NCBI RefSeq assembly: GCF_023149135.1
Contig: NZ_JAIWJX010000002.1
Span: forward strand, 3,224,001 to 3,288,000
Direction of reading: 5' to 3'
Length of the DNA: 64,000 nucleotides
Source: Fictibacillus marinisediminis
Lineage (GTDB): Bacteria > Bacillota > Bacilli > Bacillales > Fictibacillaceae
Each line of letters begins with the position of its first letter. The first letter of the stretch is position 1. Below the pieces are notes generated by a model, which was not told the origin of the DNA, ran no database searches, and was given only the letters and a program-made list of their open reading frames with translations. Of this stretch, positions 1 through 8,669 are shown piece by piece. The position numbers were made by a program, and so were the translations under genes.

Positions 1-1064
1 ATGACATTGCTGAAAAAATCCGTAACGGTGAACGACTTTCAATTGAGGACGGCCTTTTTTTATATGAAACCAACGATATACTAGGTGTCGCTCAACTGGC
101 GAATGAAGTGAATTCGAAGAAAAACGGCGATAATGTTTATTTTATTGAAAATATGTACATTAACCCAACCAATGTATGCGAAGCAACTTGCAGCTTCTGC
201 GGTTTCAAGCGGAAACCTGGTGAAGAAGGCGCCTACACAATGAACGAAGAACAGCTGCTTGAGTATGTTGAAAAGCGATGGAATGATAATATCCGCGAAT
301 TCCATATTGTCGGGGGCCATAATAATGAAGTGCCTTTTGACTACTATCTGGACACTATTCGTGTTCTGAAAAAACATTATCCAAATGCTGCAATCAAAGC
401 CTATACAGGGGCAGAAATTGAATTTTTCGCACGCATATCCGGTTTGTCCATGAAAGAAGTATTAGAGGAGCTTGTTAAAGCAGGACTGGACACAATGCCA
501 GGAGGCGGTGCAGAAATTCTGACTGAACGCTATCGTGAAAAAATGAGTCCGGATAAAGCTTCTACCGATCAATGGCTGGAAGCCCATGAGATTGCTCACG
601 GTCTTGGACTTCGCACTCATGCAACCATGCTGTACGGATCTATTGAATCAAAAGAAGAACGTTTGATTCATATGGACAGACTTCGAAAGCTTCAAGATCA
701 AACAAACGGATTTATGGTGTTCATTCCGCTTGCGATGCAGCCAAGAACAGCTTCCATGGGGCTTACCCGCCGTACGTCAGCTTTTGATGACATGCGCACG
801 ATCGCTATCAGCCGCTTGATGCTCGATAATTTTGACCATGTTAAAGCGTACTGGATCAACATCGGTGTACAATTAACACAGATGGCCTTGACTTTTGGTG
901 CTGATGACATTCACGGAACTTTGATTGAAGAAAGAATTTCTCACTCTGTTGGTGCCCTCACTTCTCAAGGCATTACGCGTAAAGAATTGGTGCATTTAAT
1001 AAAAACAGCCAACAAGAAACCTGTTGAACGCGATACATTCTATAACATCATCAAAGAATATTAA
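1..1064 (+). CDS. mqnE: Aminofutalosine synthase MqnE, 5' end outside the window
   Basis: Radical-SAM enzyme of the futalosine route to menaquinone; it joins SAM and the enolpyruvyl product to give aminofutalosine. The frame is open from base 3, so the N-terminus lies upstream and the GTG at 108 is internal. The [4Fe-4S]-binding motif CEATCSFC (C-x3-C-x2-C) is clear, as is the Gly-rich PGGGAEI segment typical of the MqnE/MqnC/CofH group. The family is about 370 residues and about 354 are present. MqnE rather than MqnC is judged from overall resemblance. A palindromic terminator follows directly. No other mqn gene is in the window. Confidence 0.88.
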   Translation, partial: DIAEKIRNGERLSIEDGLFLYETNDILGVAQLANEVNSKKNGDNVYFIENMYINPTNVCEATCSFCGFKRKPGEEGAYTMNEEQLLEYVEKRWNDNIREFHIVGGHNNEVPFDYYLDTIRVLKKHYPNAAIKAYTGAEIEFFARISGLSMKEVLEELVKAGLDTMPGGGAEILTERYREKMSPDKASTDQWLEAHEIAHGLGLRTHATMLYGSIESKEERLIHMDRLRKLQDQTNGFMVFIPLAMQPRTASMGLTRRTSAFDDMRTIAISRLMLDNFDHVKAYWINIGVQLTQMALTFGADDIHGTLIEERISHSVGALTSQGITRKELVHLIKTANKKPVERDTFYNIIKEY

Positions 1065-1066
1065 AC

Positions 1067-1096
1067 AAAAACTGCCGGAAGCTTCCGGCAGTTTTT
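1067..1096. terminator. Palindromic terminator after mqnE
   Basis: A perfect 22-bp palindrome (1071-1092) is flanked by AAAA and TTTT, so it can end transcription in either direction: mqnE from the left and the small minus-strand gene from the right. Confidence 0.85.
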
Positions 1097-1117
1097 GTTT
1101 AAAGTAAATTCACGGAA

Positions 1118-1165
1118 GTAATGTCTAGCTTCAGCGCCCCAGTCCTTGAGGGCGCTTGAGCTTTT
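1118..1165. repeat. Short copy of dispersed repeat family A (CTAGCTTCAGCGCC type)
   Basis: The stretch contains TCTAGCTTCAGCGCC followed by a GC-rich half and GCGCTTGAGCTTTTCTT. It is a short relative of the elements at about 10.50, 15.32 and 55.83 kb, read in the opposite orientation. It lies just downstream of the small minus-strand gene. Confidence 0.6.
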
Positions 1166-1169
1166 CTTC

Positions 1170-1430
1170 CTATCTTAATTTTTCTTCTGTCCAGAAGTAA
1201 TCATCATCTGCGTTTAAAATGGTCAGCTTGCTGTGGCAGCATGGCATGACCAGCAGCTGCTTGATGCCTTCCTTTGCACTGTTCAGCTTTTCTTCAGAAA
1301 ATGCCGTCAGCACATTGGACTTATGGCAGAACGGGCATTCATTTATATAGATATCGTCCATCATTTTATCGTAAGGCCAAGAATTCTCAAATGTCAGCAT
1401 AACCACTGGCTTCTTTCTCAGAACAGCCAG
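1170..1430 (-). CDS. Small protein with CPFC and CC cysteine pairs, function unknown
   Basis: About 86 residues. It carries a CPFC pair near the middle and a CCH motif about 30 residues later, an arrangement that could bind a metal. No signal peptide or membrane segment is seen. ATG at 1400 and GTG at 1406 have poor ribosome sites, while an excellent AAGGAGGGG lies 4-5 bases before an in-frame CTG at 1430, which I therefore prefer; the ATG remains possible. I do not recognise a named gene. It resembles small conserved Bacillus proteins of unknown role. Confidence 0.6.
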   Translation of the reverse strand: MAVLRKKPVVMLTFENSWPYDKMMDDIYINECPFCHKSNVLTAFSEEKLNSAKEGIKQLLVMPCCHSKLTILNADDDYFWTEEKLR

Positions 1431-1573
1431 GTTTCCCCTCCTTGCATATAGTATTTCCTACCTATTGTATACCAGAAGGCCAAGCATCTGTGTGATTTCT
1501 TTTACCCCGCTCTTTCCAAACCGTAACCTTTTCCCTCTCTGTTTGATCCACTAAACTTTTGTAAGTCAAAATG

Positions 1574-1603
1574 GTTCCCAAATTCCTTTTTATGCAGTAT
1601 AAT
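1574..1603 (+). promoter_or_regulatory. Putative sigma-A promoter of the ribU leader
   Basis: TATAAT at 1598-1603 with a weak -35 (TTCCCA, 1575-1580) at 17-bp spacing, about 30 bp before the FMN riboswitch begins. Confidence 0.5.
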
Positions 1604-1635
1604 AAGCAATGTATTCTACAAAAAAATAGCGATCC

Positions 1636-1798
1636 ATCTTCGGGGCAGGGTGAAATTCCCGACCGGCGGTATTTGAAGATTCCCTCTTCATCAGCCCGTG
1701 AGCTCATGAGAAGAACTGAAACGCATCGTTTCGTTGCTTCTTGTCTGCTGATCTGGTGTAATTCCAGAGCCGACAGTAAAGTCTGGATGGGAGAAGAT
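1636..1798 (+). ncRNA. FMN riboswitch (RFN element)
   Basis: The conserved RFN blocks appear in order: GGGGCAGGGTGAAATTCCCG, ACCGGCGGT, AGCCCGTGAGC, and then GGTGTAATTCCAGAGCCGAC with AGTCTGGATGGGAGAAGATG. The closing helix pairs CATCTTC at 1635-1641 with GAAGATG at 1793-1799. It binds FMN and should shut off the riboflavin transporter gene ribU 220 bp downstream, by way of the terminator at 1923-1955. Confidence 0.95.
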
Positions 1799-1922
1799 GA
1801 CGGTGCATCGTTCAGTTCTTTTACAATAAAGAGATCTATTGTAAAACGACTGAGCCCTCGCTCAGCTGCATTCTAAGGACATACCGTTCTTAAAATGTTT
1901 ATTTGATGATGCCTGACACACT

Positions 1923-1955
1923 CCCTTAGCTTCTATAAAAAGCTAAGGGTTTTCT
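1923..1955 (+). terminator. Expression-platform terminator of the FMN riboswitch
   Basis: A perfect 10-bp stem (CCCTTAGCTT/AAGCTAAGGG) followed by TTTTCTATTG lies between the aptamer and ribU, as expected for transcriptional attenuation. Confidence 0.85.
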
Positions 1956-2019
1956 ATTGTTGTCAGGGGTGCACTGCATTTGAAATCAGAGATGGCGCAA
2001 CAAAAGGAGAGATTTCAAC

Positions 2020-2595
2020 ATGCAAAAGGGAAAAGTGTATAAAATGGTGGCTGTTTCCATGCTAAGCAGCATTGCGTACGTATTACAGTTATTGGATTTT
2101 CCCTTTCCGGGTCTTCCATCATTCCTGCAGATTGACTTCAGCGAAGTCCCTGCATTGCTTGCAGCGATTGTCTTCGGACCGCTCGCAGGAATTGCCGTTG
2201 AAGCAATTAAGAACTTCCTTCATTACGGAATTGTCGGCAACCTGACAGGGGTTCCAGTTGGAGAACTGGCAAACTTTATCGCTGGATCGATCTTCATTGT
2301 TCCTGTGTCCTATTTCTTCCGCAAATATCGTACAACGAAGGGCTTATCCGCAGGGTTGGTCAGTGGAACAGTCTTAATGACGTTAGCGATGGGGGTATTG
2401 AATTATGTGCTGATTCTTCCCGCTTACACATGGTTCCTGAACTCACCGCAAATGTCCGGTGATGCGATGCTGAACCTGATCTTAGTAGGGATTGCACCGT
2501 TCAATGTGATCAAAGGATTACTTATCACAATTTTATTCATTGTGTTATATACAAGGATTCAGCCTTGGCTGAATAGACAATATCAGCATTCTTAA
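2020..2595 (+). CDS. ribU: Riboflavin ECF transporter substrate-binding subunit RibU
   Basis: Integral membrane S component that captures riboflavin and works with the shared ECF ATPases and EcfT, which are not in this window. The 191 residues hold about six hydrophobic segments and the RibU-type stretches LDFPFPGLPSFLQIDFSE and EAIKNFLHYG. Length matches the family. The ATG has a strong AAAGGAG site at normal spacing. It stands alone between its FMN riboswitch and a terminator, so FMN level is the likely control. Confidence 0.93.
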   Translation: MQKGKVYKMVAVSMLSSIAYVLQLLDFPFPGLPSFLQIDFSEVPALLAAIVFGPLAGIAVEAIKNFLHYGIVGNLTGVPVGELANFIAGSIFIVPVSYFFRKYRTTKGLSAGLVSGTVLMTLAMGVLNYVLILPAYTWFLNSPQMSGDAMLNLILVGIAPFNVIKGLLITILFIVLYTRIQPWLNRQYQHS

Positions 2596-2604
2596 AAAAT
2601 GCAG

Positions 2605-2640
2605 AAAAAGCTGGCTCACTCGATGAGCCAGCTTTTCTAT
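2605..2640 (+). terminator. Terminator of ribU
   Basis: AAAAGCTGGCTCA / TGAGCCAGCTTTT hairpin with a 5-base loop and T-run, directly after the ribU stop. Confidence 0.9.
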
Positions 2641-2670
2641 TGATCCATGCAGTTTACATAAAGTTTGATC

Positions 2671-2745
2671 GCACAGTAAATGTAACGTTTTGGCCAGTAT
2701 TTCTTTCATTTCCGCCAGTAAAATCTGTTTTTGGCCAGTAAATGC
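2671..2745. repeat. Four phased direct repeats of a (G)CCAGTAAAT-like motif
   Basis: CAGTA recurs at 2674, 2695, 2716 and 2736, that is every 21, 21 and 20 bp. Three copies extend to GCCAGTA and two share TTGGCCAGTA. The region lies between the convergent ribU and yuzB genes and encodes nothing convincing. Function unknown. Confidence 0.6.
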
Positions 2746-2798
2746 ATTTATAAGTCGTTTAGAACTTCATCTTAGTTGCCAAACTAACGCTGAATATA

Positions 2799-2836
2799 AA
2801 AAAACACCATTTCCGGGGAGGAAATCGTGTTTTTTA
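2799..2836. terminator. Terminator of yuzB
   Basis: AAAAAACACCATTTCC ... GGAAATCGTGTTTTTT hairpin just beyond the yuzB stop. It has a T-run on both sides. Confidence 0.8.
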
Positions 2837-3073
2837 TTAAAACATCGGATTTTCTTCTAAAAATTTATAAACGTTCTCGACCAGCTCGTCCGGTGTTTCA
2901 CCGTGTACAATTTCTCCATTCACTAAAGCGAATAAAGAACGGGCACAGTGCCCACAATATCCGAGGCAGCCGTATTCAATCACATCCAGGTCATAATCCT
3001 GTTCCAATTTCTCTAGTGCACGCTGTGAGCCGTTGGCCAGGTTGCTGACACAAAATTCGATAATCGGCTTCAT
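2837..3073 (-). CDS. yuzB: YuzB family protein (DUF1450)
   Basis: 78 residues, matching the usual YuzB length. It shows conserved FCVSN near the start and the Cys-rich core GCLGYCGHC, resembling a small thioredoxin-fold ferredoxin-like protein; its role is unknown. It lies head-to-head with yutJ, as in B. subtilis, so the 200-bp gap probably holds divergent promoters. A GGCGAGGTG ribosome site precedes the ATG. Confidence 0.9.
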   Translation of the reverse strand: MKPIIEFCVSNLANGSQRALEKLEQDYDLDVIEYGCLGYCGHCARSLFALVNGEIVHGETPDELVENVYKFLEENPMF

Positions 3074-3304
3074 CTTTTCACCTCGCCTTACTTTTCTATC
3101 CTATCTTGTACGAACAGGACAGTCAAACCCTTTAACTTGTCCCTTCGGTTTTTCATGAAAATGGTTGAGAAATTATAGTAAAATGCTATACTTAGAAGTG
3201 TTTGAATGTGAAATCGCTTCCGTTGAAGCCTGTAGAAAACGTTGATTTACTGCTATTATTGACAACATTAGTACACATTGTGCCATAGAAAGAAGGGAAA
3301 GACA

Positions 3305-4369
3305 ATGAAACACCTAGTATTGCTTGGCGGAGGATATGGAGGAATGCGCCTCATGAAGCGCCTGCTCAATGCATCTGAGCTTCCATCCGACGTCCAAATT
3401 ACCTTAATCGACAAGCTTCCTTATCATTGTTTAAAAACTGAATATTATGCGCTGGCTGCTGGAACGATTTCCGACCACCATATCCGGGTTCCGTTTCCTG
3501 AACATCCCCAGCTTAGGGTGAAATACGGAGAAGTAACCGGCCTTGATTTTGCCGGAAAACAAATCCACCTTTTAGATGATGAAACTGTGACTTATGATGA
3601 ATTAGTCATTGGCTTAGGCTGTGAAGATAAATATCATAATGTCCCTGGTGCTCCGGAATATACGCTCAGCATTCAAAGTGTGGACAAGTCCCGCGAAACC
3701 TACCAGGTATTAAATAACCTTCCGCATAATGCAGTTGTCGGTGTTGTAGGTGCAGGATTGAGCGGTGTCGAATTAGCCAGTGAACTCCGCGAGAGCCGTT
3801 CCGATTTGAACATCAAGCTTTTCGACCGCGGACCGATCATACTTAACGGGTTTAAACCGCGCCTGAGCAACTATGTACAAAACTGGTTCATTCAGCATGG
3901 TGTTGAGGTTATCAATAATTCAAATATTACACGCGTTGAACAAAATGTACTTTACAATCACGACACCGCTATCGAATGTGATGCCATCGTCTGGACAGCC
4001 GGCATTCAGCCAAACAAACTCGTACGTGAACTTGATGTAGAAAAAGATGCTCAGGGCCGGGTCAAAGTGACCAAATATCACCATCTTCCGAACGACGAAA
4101 ATGTTTATGTAGTTGGTGACTGTGCGAGCATGCCATTCTCTCCAAGTGCCCAGCTAGCGGAGGAACAAGCAGAACAGATTTCTGATATCCTTCTTAAAAA
4201 ATGGAGGAATGAACCGATGCCAGAGCTTGAAGAAATCAAGCTGAAAGGTGTTATGGGATCCCTGGGCAAGAAGAGCGGATTCGGTACGATGGGCGGAGCT
4301 TCCCTCATCGGACGTGTTCCCCGTCTCTTAAAGTCCGGAATTCTCTGGCTCTATAAATATCAAAACTAA
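3305..4369 (+). CDS. yutJ: NADH dehydrogenase-like flavoprotein YutJ
   Basis: Type II NADH dehydrogenase-like pyridine nucleotide-disulfide oxidoreductase of 354 residues. The FAD-binding Rossmann motif GGGYGG is at residues 7-12, the second dinucleotide motif VVGAGLSGVELASEL is mid-protein, and VYVVGDCASMP near residue 275 is the C-terminal FAD contact. The C-terminus lacks the long membrane-anchoring helix pair of Ndh, so quinone reduction is uncertain. The ATG at 3305 has a GAAGGG site; a GTG further upstream has none. A long terminator follows. Confidence 0.87.
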   Translation: MKHLVLLGGGYGGMRLMKRLLNASELPSDVQITLIDKLPYHCLKTEYYALAAGTISDHHIRVPFPEHPQLRVKYGEVTGLDFAGKQIHLLDDETVTYDELVIGLGCEDKYHNVPGAPEYTLSIQSVDKSRETYQVLNNLPHNAVVGVVGAGLSGVELASELRESRSDLNIKLFDRGPIILNGFKPRLSNYVQNWFIQHGVEVINNSNITRVEQNVLYNHDTAIECDAIVWTAGIQPNKLVRELDVEKDAQGRVKVTKYHHLPNDENVYVVGDCASMPFSPSAQLAEEQAEQISDILLKKWRNEPMPELEEIKLKGVMGSLGKKSGFGTMGGASLIGRVPRLLKSGILWLYKYQN

Positions 4370-4373
4370 CGTA

Positions 4374-4416
4374 AAAAAATCCATGGGGTGATCTTCAATC
4401 ACCCCATGGATTTTCT
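4374..4416 (+). terminator. Terminator between yutJ and yuzD
   Basis: AAATCCATGGGGTGA / TCACCCCATGGATTT hairpin with flanking A and T runs, probably serving both convergent genes. Confidence 0.88.
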
Positions 4417-4459
4417 TTTGTCGAAAAGCCTTTTTATCTCTAATTATTAACTCACCAAT

Positions 4460-4786
4460 TTAGACAACATCCCGATAGCCGTGCTGTTCCATGATTTCAT
4501 AAATATCCTTCAATCTTGGATTTCCTTCTGCTACGATTTCATTGTTGATGACAACAACCGGATAGAACAGATCTTCCTCCAGAATCTGAAGAACAAATTT
4601 CTGGTTCTCTCCTTCTGTTGGAGAAAAGATATCCACGTATTCTATACTGAAGAGCTGATCTGGAAATTTCCGTGAGATGGCCGCTTCCAGCCATTCTGCT
4701 GTTTCTTTTGATGTAGGAAGATTCACACAGCTCGCACATTTTTGTTCCCCGCCGAATACTTTTATGATGATCTGACTCAAGTCCAT
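4460..4786 (-). CDS. yuzD: YuzD family protein (DUF1462)
   Basis: 108 residues in the range of YuzD, a thioredoxin-fold protein of unknown role. A Cys pair KCASCVNLP near residues 17-20 resembles a CxxC redox site, followed by alternating strands and helices. It is divergent from yutI (a Nfu-type Fe-S protein), as in B. subtilis. The neighbourhood suggests a redox or Fe-S link, but this is inference. Confidence 0.87.
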   Translation of the reverse strand: MDLSQIIIKVFGGEQKCASCVNLPTSKETAEWLEAAISRKFPDQLFSIEYVDIFSPTEGENQKFVLQILEEDLFYPVVVINNEIVAEGNPRLKDIYEIMEQHGYRDVV

Positions 4787-4948
4787 TCACTCACCCCAAT
4801 TTGTAGTCCCCTGCTTTCTTTTATTGTAATAGATTCTGCTCCGTTAATAAAGGTGAATTCTTTTCAATGTTGTGATGCGCGCACATGGATTTTTTTATTC
4901 AAAACCCGTATAATAAAGATAAGTTTTTAATGAAAGGAGCATTTTATT

Positions 4949-5188
4949 ATGACTACTGAAATTTCTATGCGTGAGCAAGTTGAAGAAGTTCTAGATAAAT
5001 TACGCCCATTTTTGCTTCGAGATGGCGGTGACGTTGAACTCGTTGACATCGAAGACGGAATTGTTAAAGTACGTTTGATGGGTGCTTGCGGAAGCTGCCC
5101 TTCCTCAACCATTACGTTAAAAGCCGGTATCGAGCGCGCCCTTCTTGAGGAAGTGCCTGGTGTCGTTGAATTGGAACAAGTATTTTAA
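4949..5188 (+). CDS. yutI: Nfu-type iron-sulfur carrier YutI
   Basis: 79-residue NifU C-terminal-domain protein that holds a labile [4Fe-4S] cluster and passes it to client enzymes. The family signature [19 protein letters not shown] and the cluster-binding CGSCPSS are complete. AAAGGAG lies 9 bases before the ATG. It complements the sufCDSUB operon 25 kb away, and lipA and mqnE are plausible clients. A strong bidirectional terminator separates it from thrB. Confidence 0.93.
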   Translation: MTTEISMREQVEEVLDKLRPFLLRDGGDVELVDIEDGIVKVRLMGACGSCPSSTITLKAGIERALLEEVPGVVELEQVF

Positions 5189-5201
5189 TTAAAGCGATAT
5201 G

Positions 5202-5236
5202 TAAAAAACCCCGCTCAATGGAGTGGGGTTTTTTTA
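5202..5236. terminator. Bidirectional terminator of yutI and thrB
   Basis: AAAAAACCCCGCTC / GAGTGGGGTTTTTT with a 4-base loop lies between the convergent stops. Confidence 0.88.
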
Positions 5237-6157
5237 TGCCGGAAGAGAAAGCTGTTCGATTCGAACTCCCTTTGAATCAGGAAGAACCATTCTGCAGACA
5301 TAACCCTCAAACACTGATGCCAGCCGTTCCCTGATACGTTCTCCGGAACCTGCCGGCACAAAGCTGATCACTGTCGGGCCTGCCCCGCTTATGGCTGTTC
5401 CATAAGCGCCAAGTTCAAATGCTTTCTGTTTAATTGCTGCAAAATCAGGAAACCAGCACTGGCGATAAGGTTCGTGCAGCAGATCTCTTTCCATCATTTT
5501 TCCTGCCGTTTTCCAGTCGTTTGTAAGCACAGAAGCAACTAACACGTTGCTTACCGCACTCGCCTGAACTGCCTGAGCGTGAGGCAAGCTTTCGGGCAAT
5601 GCTTTTCTTGCCTTGCTCGTTGAAAGCTCAAAGGACGGGATGACAAGCACCATTTCCACTGATAAATCATGGACTTGTACCGTTTCAACCGTGTTTTCTC
5701 CGTAGCTGCTGATGGCTAAGCCGCCGATCAATGAGGGGACCACATTGTCAGGATGCCCTTCCATTTGGCAGGCATATAAGGATTTCTCTTTATTAGACAA
5801 AGAGAGTGAAAGTACACGGTTTGCCCACTCTATACCAGCTACGATTGCTGCCGCACTGCTGCCCAGTCCCCTTGAAAGAGGGAGCTCGCTCTCCACTTCA
5901 ATGGAGCAGCATGGCAGCTCTTTACCATGATCCTTTGCAACCAGCAAAGCTGCATCATGTATTAGATTCGTTTTTTCTCCGTTCAGTACTTGCAGTTCAT
6001 TTCCAATGTAAGTGAATTTCCATTGTGAAGACGGAAACACATTCACGGTTAAGTACATTGTGATCGCCATTCCTATTGAATCAAAACCAGGCCCTAAATT
6101 AGCTGTACTGCCCGGTACTTGGATGGAAAACGGGGAAAAGGTCATTGAAGCACACAA
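5234..6157 (-). CDS. thrB: Homoserine kinase
   Basis: GHMP kinase that phosphorylates homoserine, the penultimate step to threonine. Motif 1 [16 protein letters not shown], the ATP loop [14 protein letters not shown] (near residues 93-106) and motif 3 [12 protein letters not shown] are all intact. About 307 residues, the normal length. It overlaps thrC by 16 bases in the order hom-thrC-thrB. The start may be TTG at 6157 (GGGAGG 10 bases upstream) or ATG at 6145; both keep the N-terminal strand. Confidence 0.95.
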   Translation of the reverse strand: MCASMTFSPFSIQVPGSTANLGPGFDSIGMAITMYLTVNVFPSSQWKFTYIGNELQVLNGEKTNLIHDAALLVAKDHGKELPCCSIEVESELPLSRGLGSSAAAIVAGIEWANRVLSLSLSNKEKSLYACQMEGHPDNVVPSLIGGLAISSYGENTVETVQVHDLSVEMVLVIPSFELSTSKARKALPESLPHAQAVQASAVSNVLVASVLTNDWKTAGKMMERDLLHEPYRQCWFPDFAAIKQKAFELGAYGTAISGAGPTVISFVPAGSGERIRERLASVFEGYVCRMVLPDSKGVRIEQLSLPA

Positions 6158-7203
6158 CCCTTCATGGCCTCCCTCAGCTCTTCAATTTGATTGGAAACTT
6201 TGACCGGGTTGACAGTAACCGTATCCATCGCTGTCTCCGGATCCTTCAGCCCGTTTCCAGTCAGCACGGCGACAACCTTTGTTCCTTTGGCGAGCTTGCC
6301 GCTTTTTACGAGTTTCCAAACGCCTGCAATGGATGAGCACGAAGCCGGTTCTGCAAAGACGCCTTCTTTTTTCGCCAGCAGATGGTATGCTTCTACAATT
6401 TCCTGATCACTGACACTGTTCACCCCGCCATTCGACTGCTGTACAGCATCGACCGCGAAGCTCCAGCTGGCTGGATTCCCGATTCGGATTGCAGTGGCAA
6501 TTGTTTCTGGATTCTTTACTACGGCATTATTAACGATCGGGGCTGCTCCTTCCGCCTGAAAGCCTTGCATCCTCGGGAGCCCGCTTCCCTTCTTCTCGTG
6601 ATATTCTTTGAATCCTTTCCAATACGCAGAAATGTTGCCTGCATTGCCTACGGGAATGGCGAGCACATCTGGTGCTGAACCCATCGCATCCACGATTTCA
6701 AACGCTGCTGTTTTCTGTCCTTCCAGACGGAACGGATTGACGGAGTTTACGAGAGTCAGTGGCTCTTCTTCACTTAATCTGCGGACCATCTGAAGTGCCT
6801 CATCAAAATTCCCATCGATCTCAAACACTTCCGCACCATACATTTTAGCCTGTGCCAGCTTGCCGAGCGCCACTTTTCCAGAAGGAATAACTACGATACA
6901 CCGGAGCCCTGCCCTCGCTCCATAGGCGGCAGCCGCTGCACTCGTGTTACCCGTTGACGCACAGATGATGGCCTTGCTTCCTTCTTCCTTCGCTTTCGCT
7001 ACGGCCATTACCATCCCCCGGTCCTTGAAGGATCCCGTCGGATTGGCTCCTTCATATTTAACGGAGAGCTCGATACCCCATTCTTTTGAAAGGTGTTCAA
7101 GAGGAATAAGCGGTGTGTTTCCCTCCAACAGAGAAAGTTCAGGTGTAGCGGCATTGACGGGTAAGAAATCCCTGTATCGATGAATTAGTCCTTTATAGCT
7201 CAT
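6142..7203 (-). CDS. thrC: Threonine synthase
   Basis: PLP enzyme converting O-phosphohomoserine to threonine. The PLP lysine sits in [11 protein letters not shown], the phosphate-binding loop is [10 protein letters not shown], and the C-terminal LTGNGLKDP contacts the cofactor. 353 residues, as in B. subtilis ThrC. The start overlaps the hom stop by 3 bases, giving tight translational coupling. Confidence 0.95.
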   Translation of the reverse strand: MSYKGLIHRYRDFLPVNAATPELSLLEGNTPLIPLEHLSKEWGIELSVKYEGANPTGSFKDRGMVMAVAKAKEEGSKAIICASTGNTSAAAAAYGARAGLRCIVVIPSGKVALGKLAQAKMYGAEVFEIDGNFDEALQMVRRLSEEEPLTLVNSVNPFRLEGQKTAAFEIVDAMGSAPDVLAIPVGNAGNISAYWKGFKEYHEKKGSGLPRMQGFQAEGAAPIVNNAVVKNPETIATAIRIGNPASWSFAVDAVQQSNGGVNSVSDQEIVEAYHLLAKKEGVFAEPASCSSIAGVWKLVKSGKLAKGTKVVAVLTGNGLKDPETAMDTVTVNPVKVSNQIEELREAMKGCVLQ

Positions 7204-8498
7204 TGTGCTCCTCCTTCTACTCTGTAATGGCTCTTAATTTCTTTGACGATCCCTGAATCCCGTAACTGCTGATAAATCTGGTCATTTTGGTGCTTTGTTG
7301 TCGTATGCGTTACGAGAACCACCTCAGCAACCCCATCTTCACCGACTGGTTTTTGAAGCAGTTTTTCCAAGCTGACGTGATTTTCTGCAAAGACAGATGT
7401 CAGAGAAGAAAATGTTCCTGCTTCATCTTTGACATGCAATCGGTAAAAGTACTTCCCTTCAATCTCATCGGCTTGCTTTAATTGTTTTTCAAATTGAGGA
7501 GCCACTACACTTTTTCCGTTAACGCCAAGGCGCATATTGCGAACGACTGCTACAAGGTCAGACACGATGGATGTAGCGGTAGGCAGCTGGCCGGCACCCG
7601 GGCCGAAGAACATGGTCTCCCCAACAGCTTCTCCATAAATGTAAACCGCGTTATACTCGTTTTGTACAGACGCAAGCGGATGCGTATCCGGAAGCAGCGT
7701 CGGTTCCACACTCACTTCGACTTTTCCACCATCCTTTCTTGCGTTGCCGATCAATTTCATTGAATAGCCAAACTGGCGGGCATACACTAGATCATCACTT
7801 GTAATATTGGAGATCCCCTTCACTTCCACATCATCAAGATGAATGTTCATAGAAAAACCGAGGGATGCCAGAATCGCCATCTTCCTTGCTGCATCGATTC
7901 CTTCCACGTCTGAAGTCGGGTCAGCTTCCGCATAGCCTAAGTCCTGAGCCTCTTTTAATACTTCTTCAAACGTTAAATTCTGTTTGTCCATCTTCGTTAA
8001 AATGTAGTTGGTCGTTCCGTTTACGATTCCCATCATCTTCGTGATCCGGTCTGAAGCAAGCCCGTCCACAAGAGTGCGAATAATCGGAATTCCTCCTGCT
8101 ACACTCGCTTCATAAAATAGATCACACCCATTTTTTTCTGCAGCCGACAGTAATTCTGCACCATGCAGCGCCATAAGATCTTTATTTGCTGTAATCACAT
8201 GTTTTTTATTGTTTAAGGCCAGCAAGATGTATTCTCTCGCTAGCTCTATACCTCCGATAACCTCAATGACAACATCTATTTCAGGGTGGTTCACAACCTC
8301 TTCAGCATTGCTCGTCAATAATTCCGGCTTAATTGTACAGGATCTTTCCTTGTCAAGATTTTGTACGAGTACTTTTTCTATGTAGACCGGACAGCCTACA
8401 CGGTGAAGCAATTCCTCCTGGTGGCCCTCCACCATCCGGACCACTCCGCTTCCTACTGTTCCTAGTCCTAATAATCCTACAGATACGCTTTCAACCAA
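7200..8498 (-). CDS. hom: Homoserine dehydrogenase
   Basis: NAD(P)-dependent reduction of aspartate semialdehyde to homoserine, feeding threonine and methionine. Rossmann motif [13 protein letters not shown] at the N-terminus, catalytic-domain signature [11 protein letters not shown], and a C-terminal ACT domain ([18 protein letters not shown]) for threonine feedback. The frame stays open further upstream, but AGGAG lies 8 bases before TTG at 8498, giving 432 residues, the family length. First gene of the thr operon. Confidence 0.94.
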   Translation of the reverse strand: MVESVSVGLLGLGTVGSGVVRMVEGHQEELLHRVGCPVYIEKVLVQNLDKERSCTIKPELLTSNAEEVVNHPEIDVVIEVIGGIELAREYILLALNNKKHVITANKDLMALHGAELLSAAEKNGCDLFYEASVAGGIPIIRTLVDGLASDRITKMMGIVNGTTNYILTKMDKQNLTFEEVLKEAQDLGYAEADPTSDVEGIDAARKMAILASLGFSMNIHLDDVEVKGISNITSDDLVYARQFGYSMKLIGNARKDGGKVEVSVEPTLLPDTHPLASVQNEYNAVYIYGEAVGETMFFGPGAGQLPTATSIVSDLVAVVRNMRLGVNGKSVVAPQFEKQLKQADEIEGKYFYRLHVKDEAGTFSSLTSVFAENHVSLEKLLQKPVGEDGVAEVVLVTHTTTKHQNDQIYQQLRDSGIVKEIKSHYRVEGGAQ

Positions 8499-8600
8499 TG
8501 CCAACACTCCTGTCCTCACTAGAAATACATATGTTTTTATATTAAGGACAATTGTAGACCCTATTTGGGTTTGAAACAACCAGAAATATTGTAAAGATTT

Positions 8601-8614
8601 TGGTAACGCTTACA
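8601..8614 (-). promoter_or_regulatory. Possible CcpA (cre) site upstream of hom
   Basis: Minus-strand TGTAAGCGTTACCA fits the cre consensus TGWAANCGNTNWCA with one mismatch, about 100 bp before the hom start. Seen by eye only. Confidence 0.3.
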
Positions 8615-8628
8615 TTTTAGTGTGAGAC

Positions 8629-8655
8629 AAAAAGCCTCTTTTGCTAGCTAGAGGC
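8629..8655 (-). terminator. Terminator of the SDR/2-hydroxyacid dehydrogenase pair
   Basis: Minus-strand GCCTCT ... AGAGGC followed by TTTTTGT, 15 bases after the SDR stop. Confidence 0.75.
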
Positions 8656-8669
8656 CAAATAGCAGGTTA

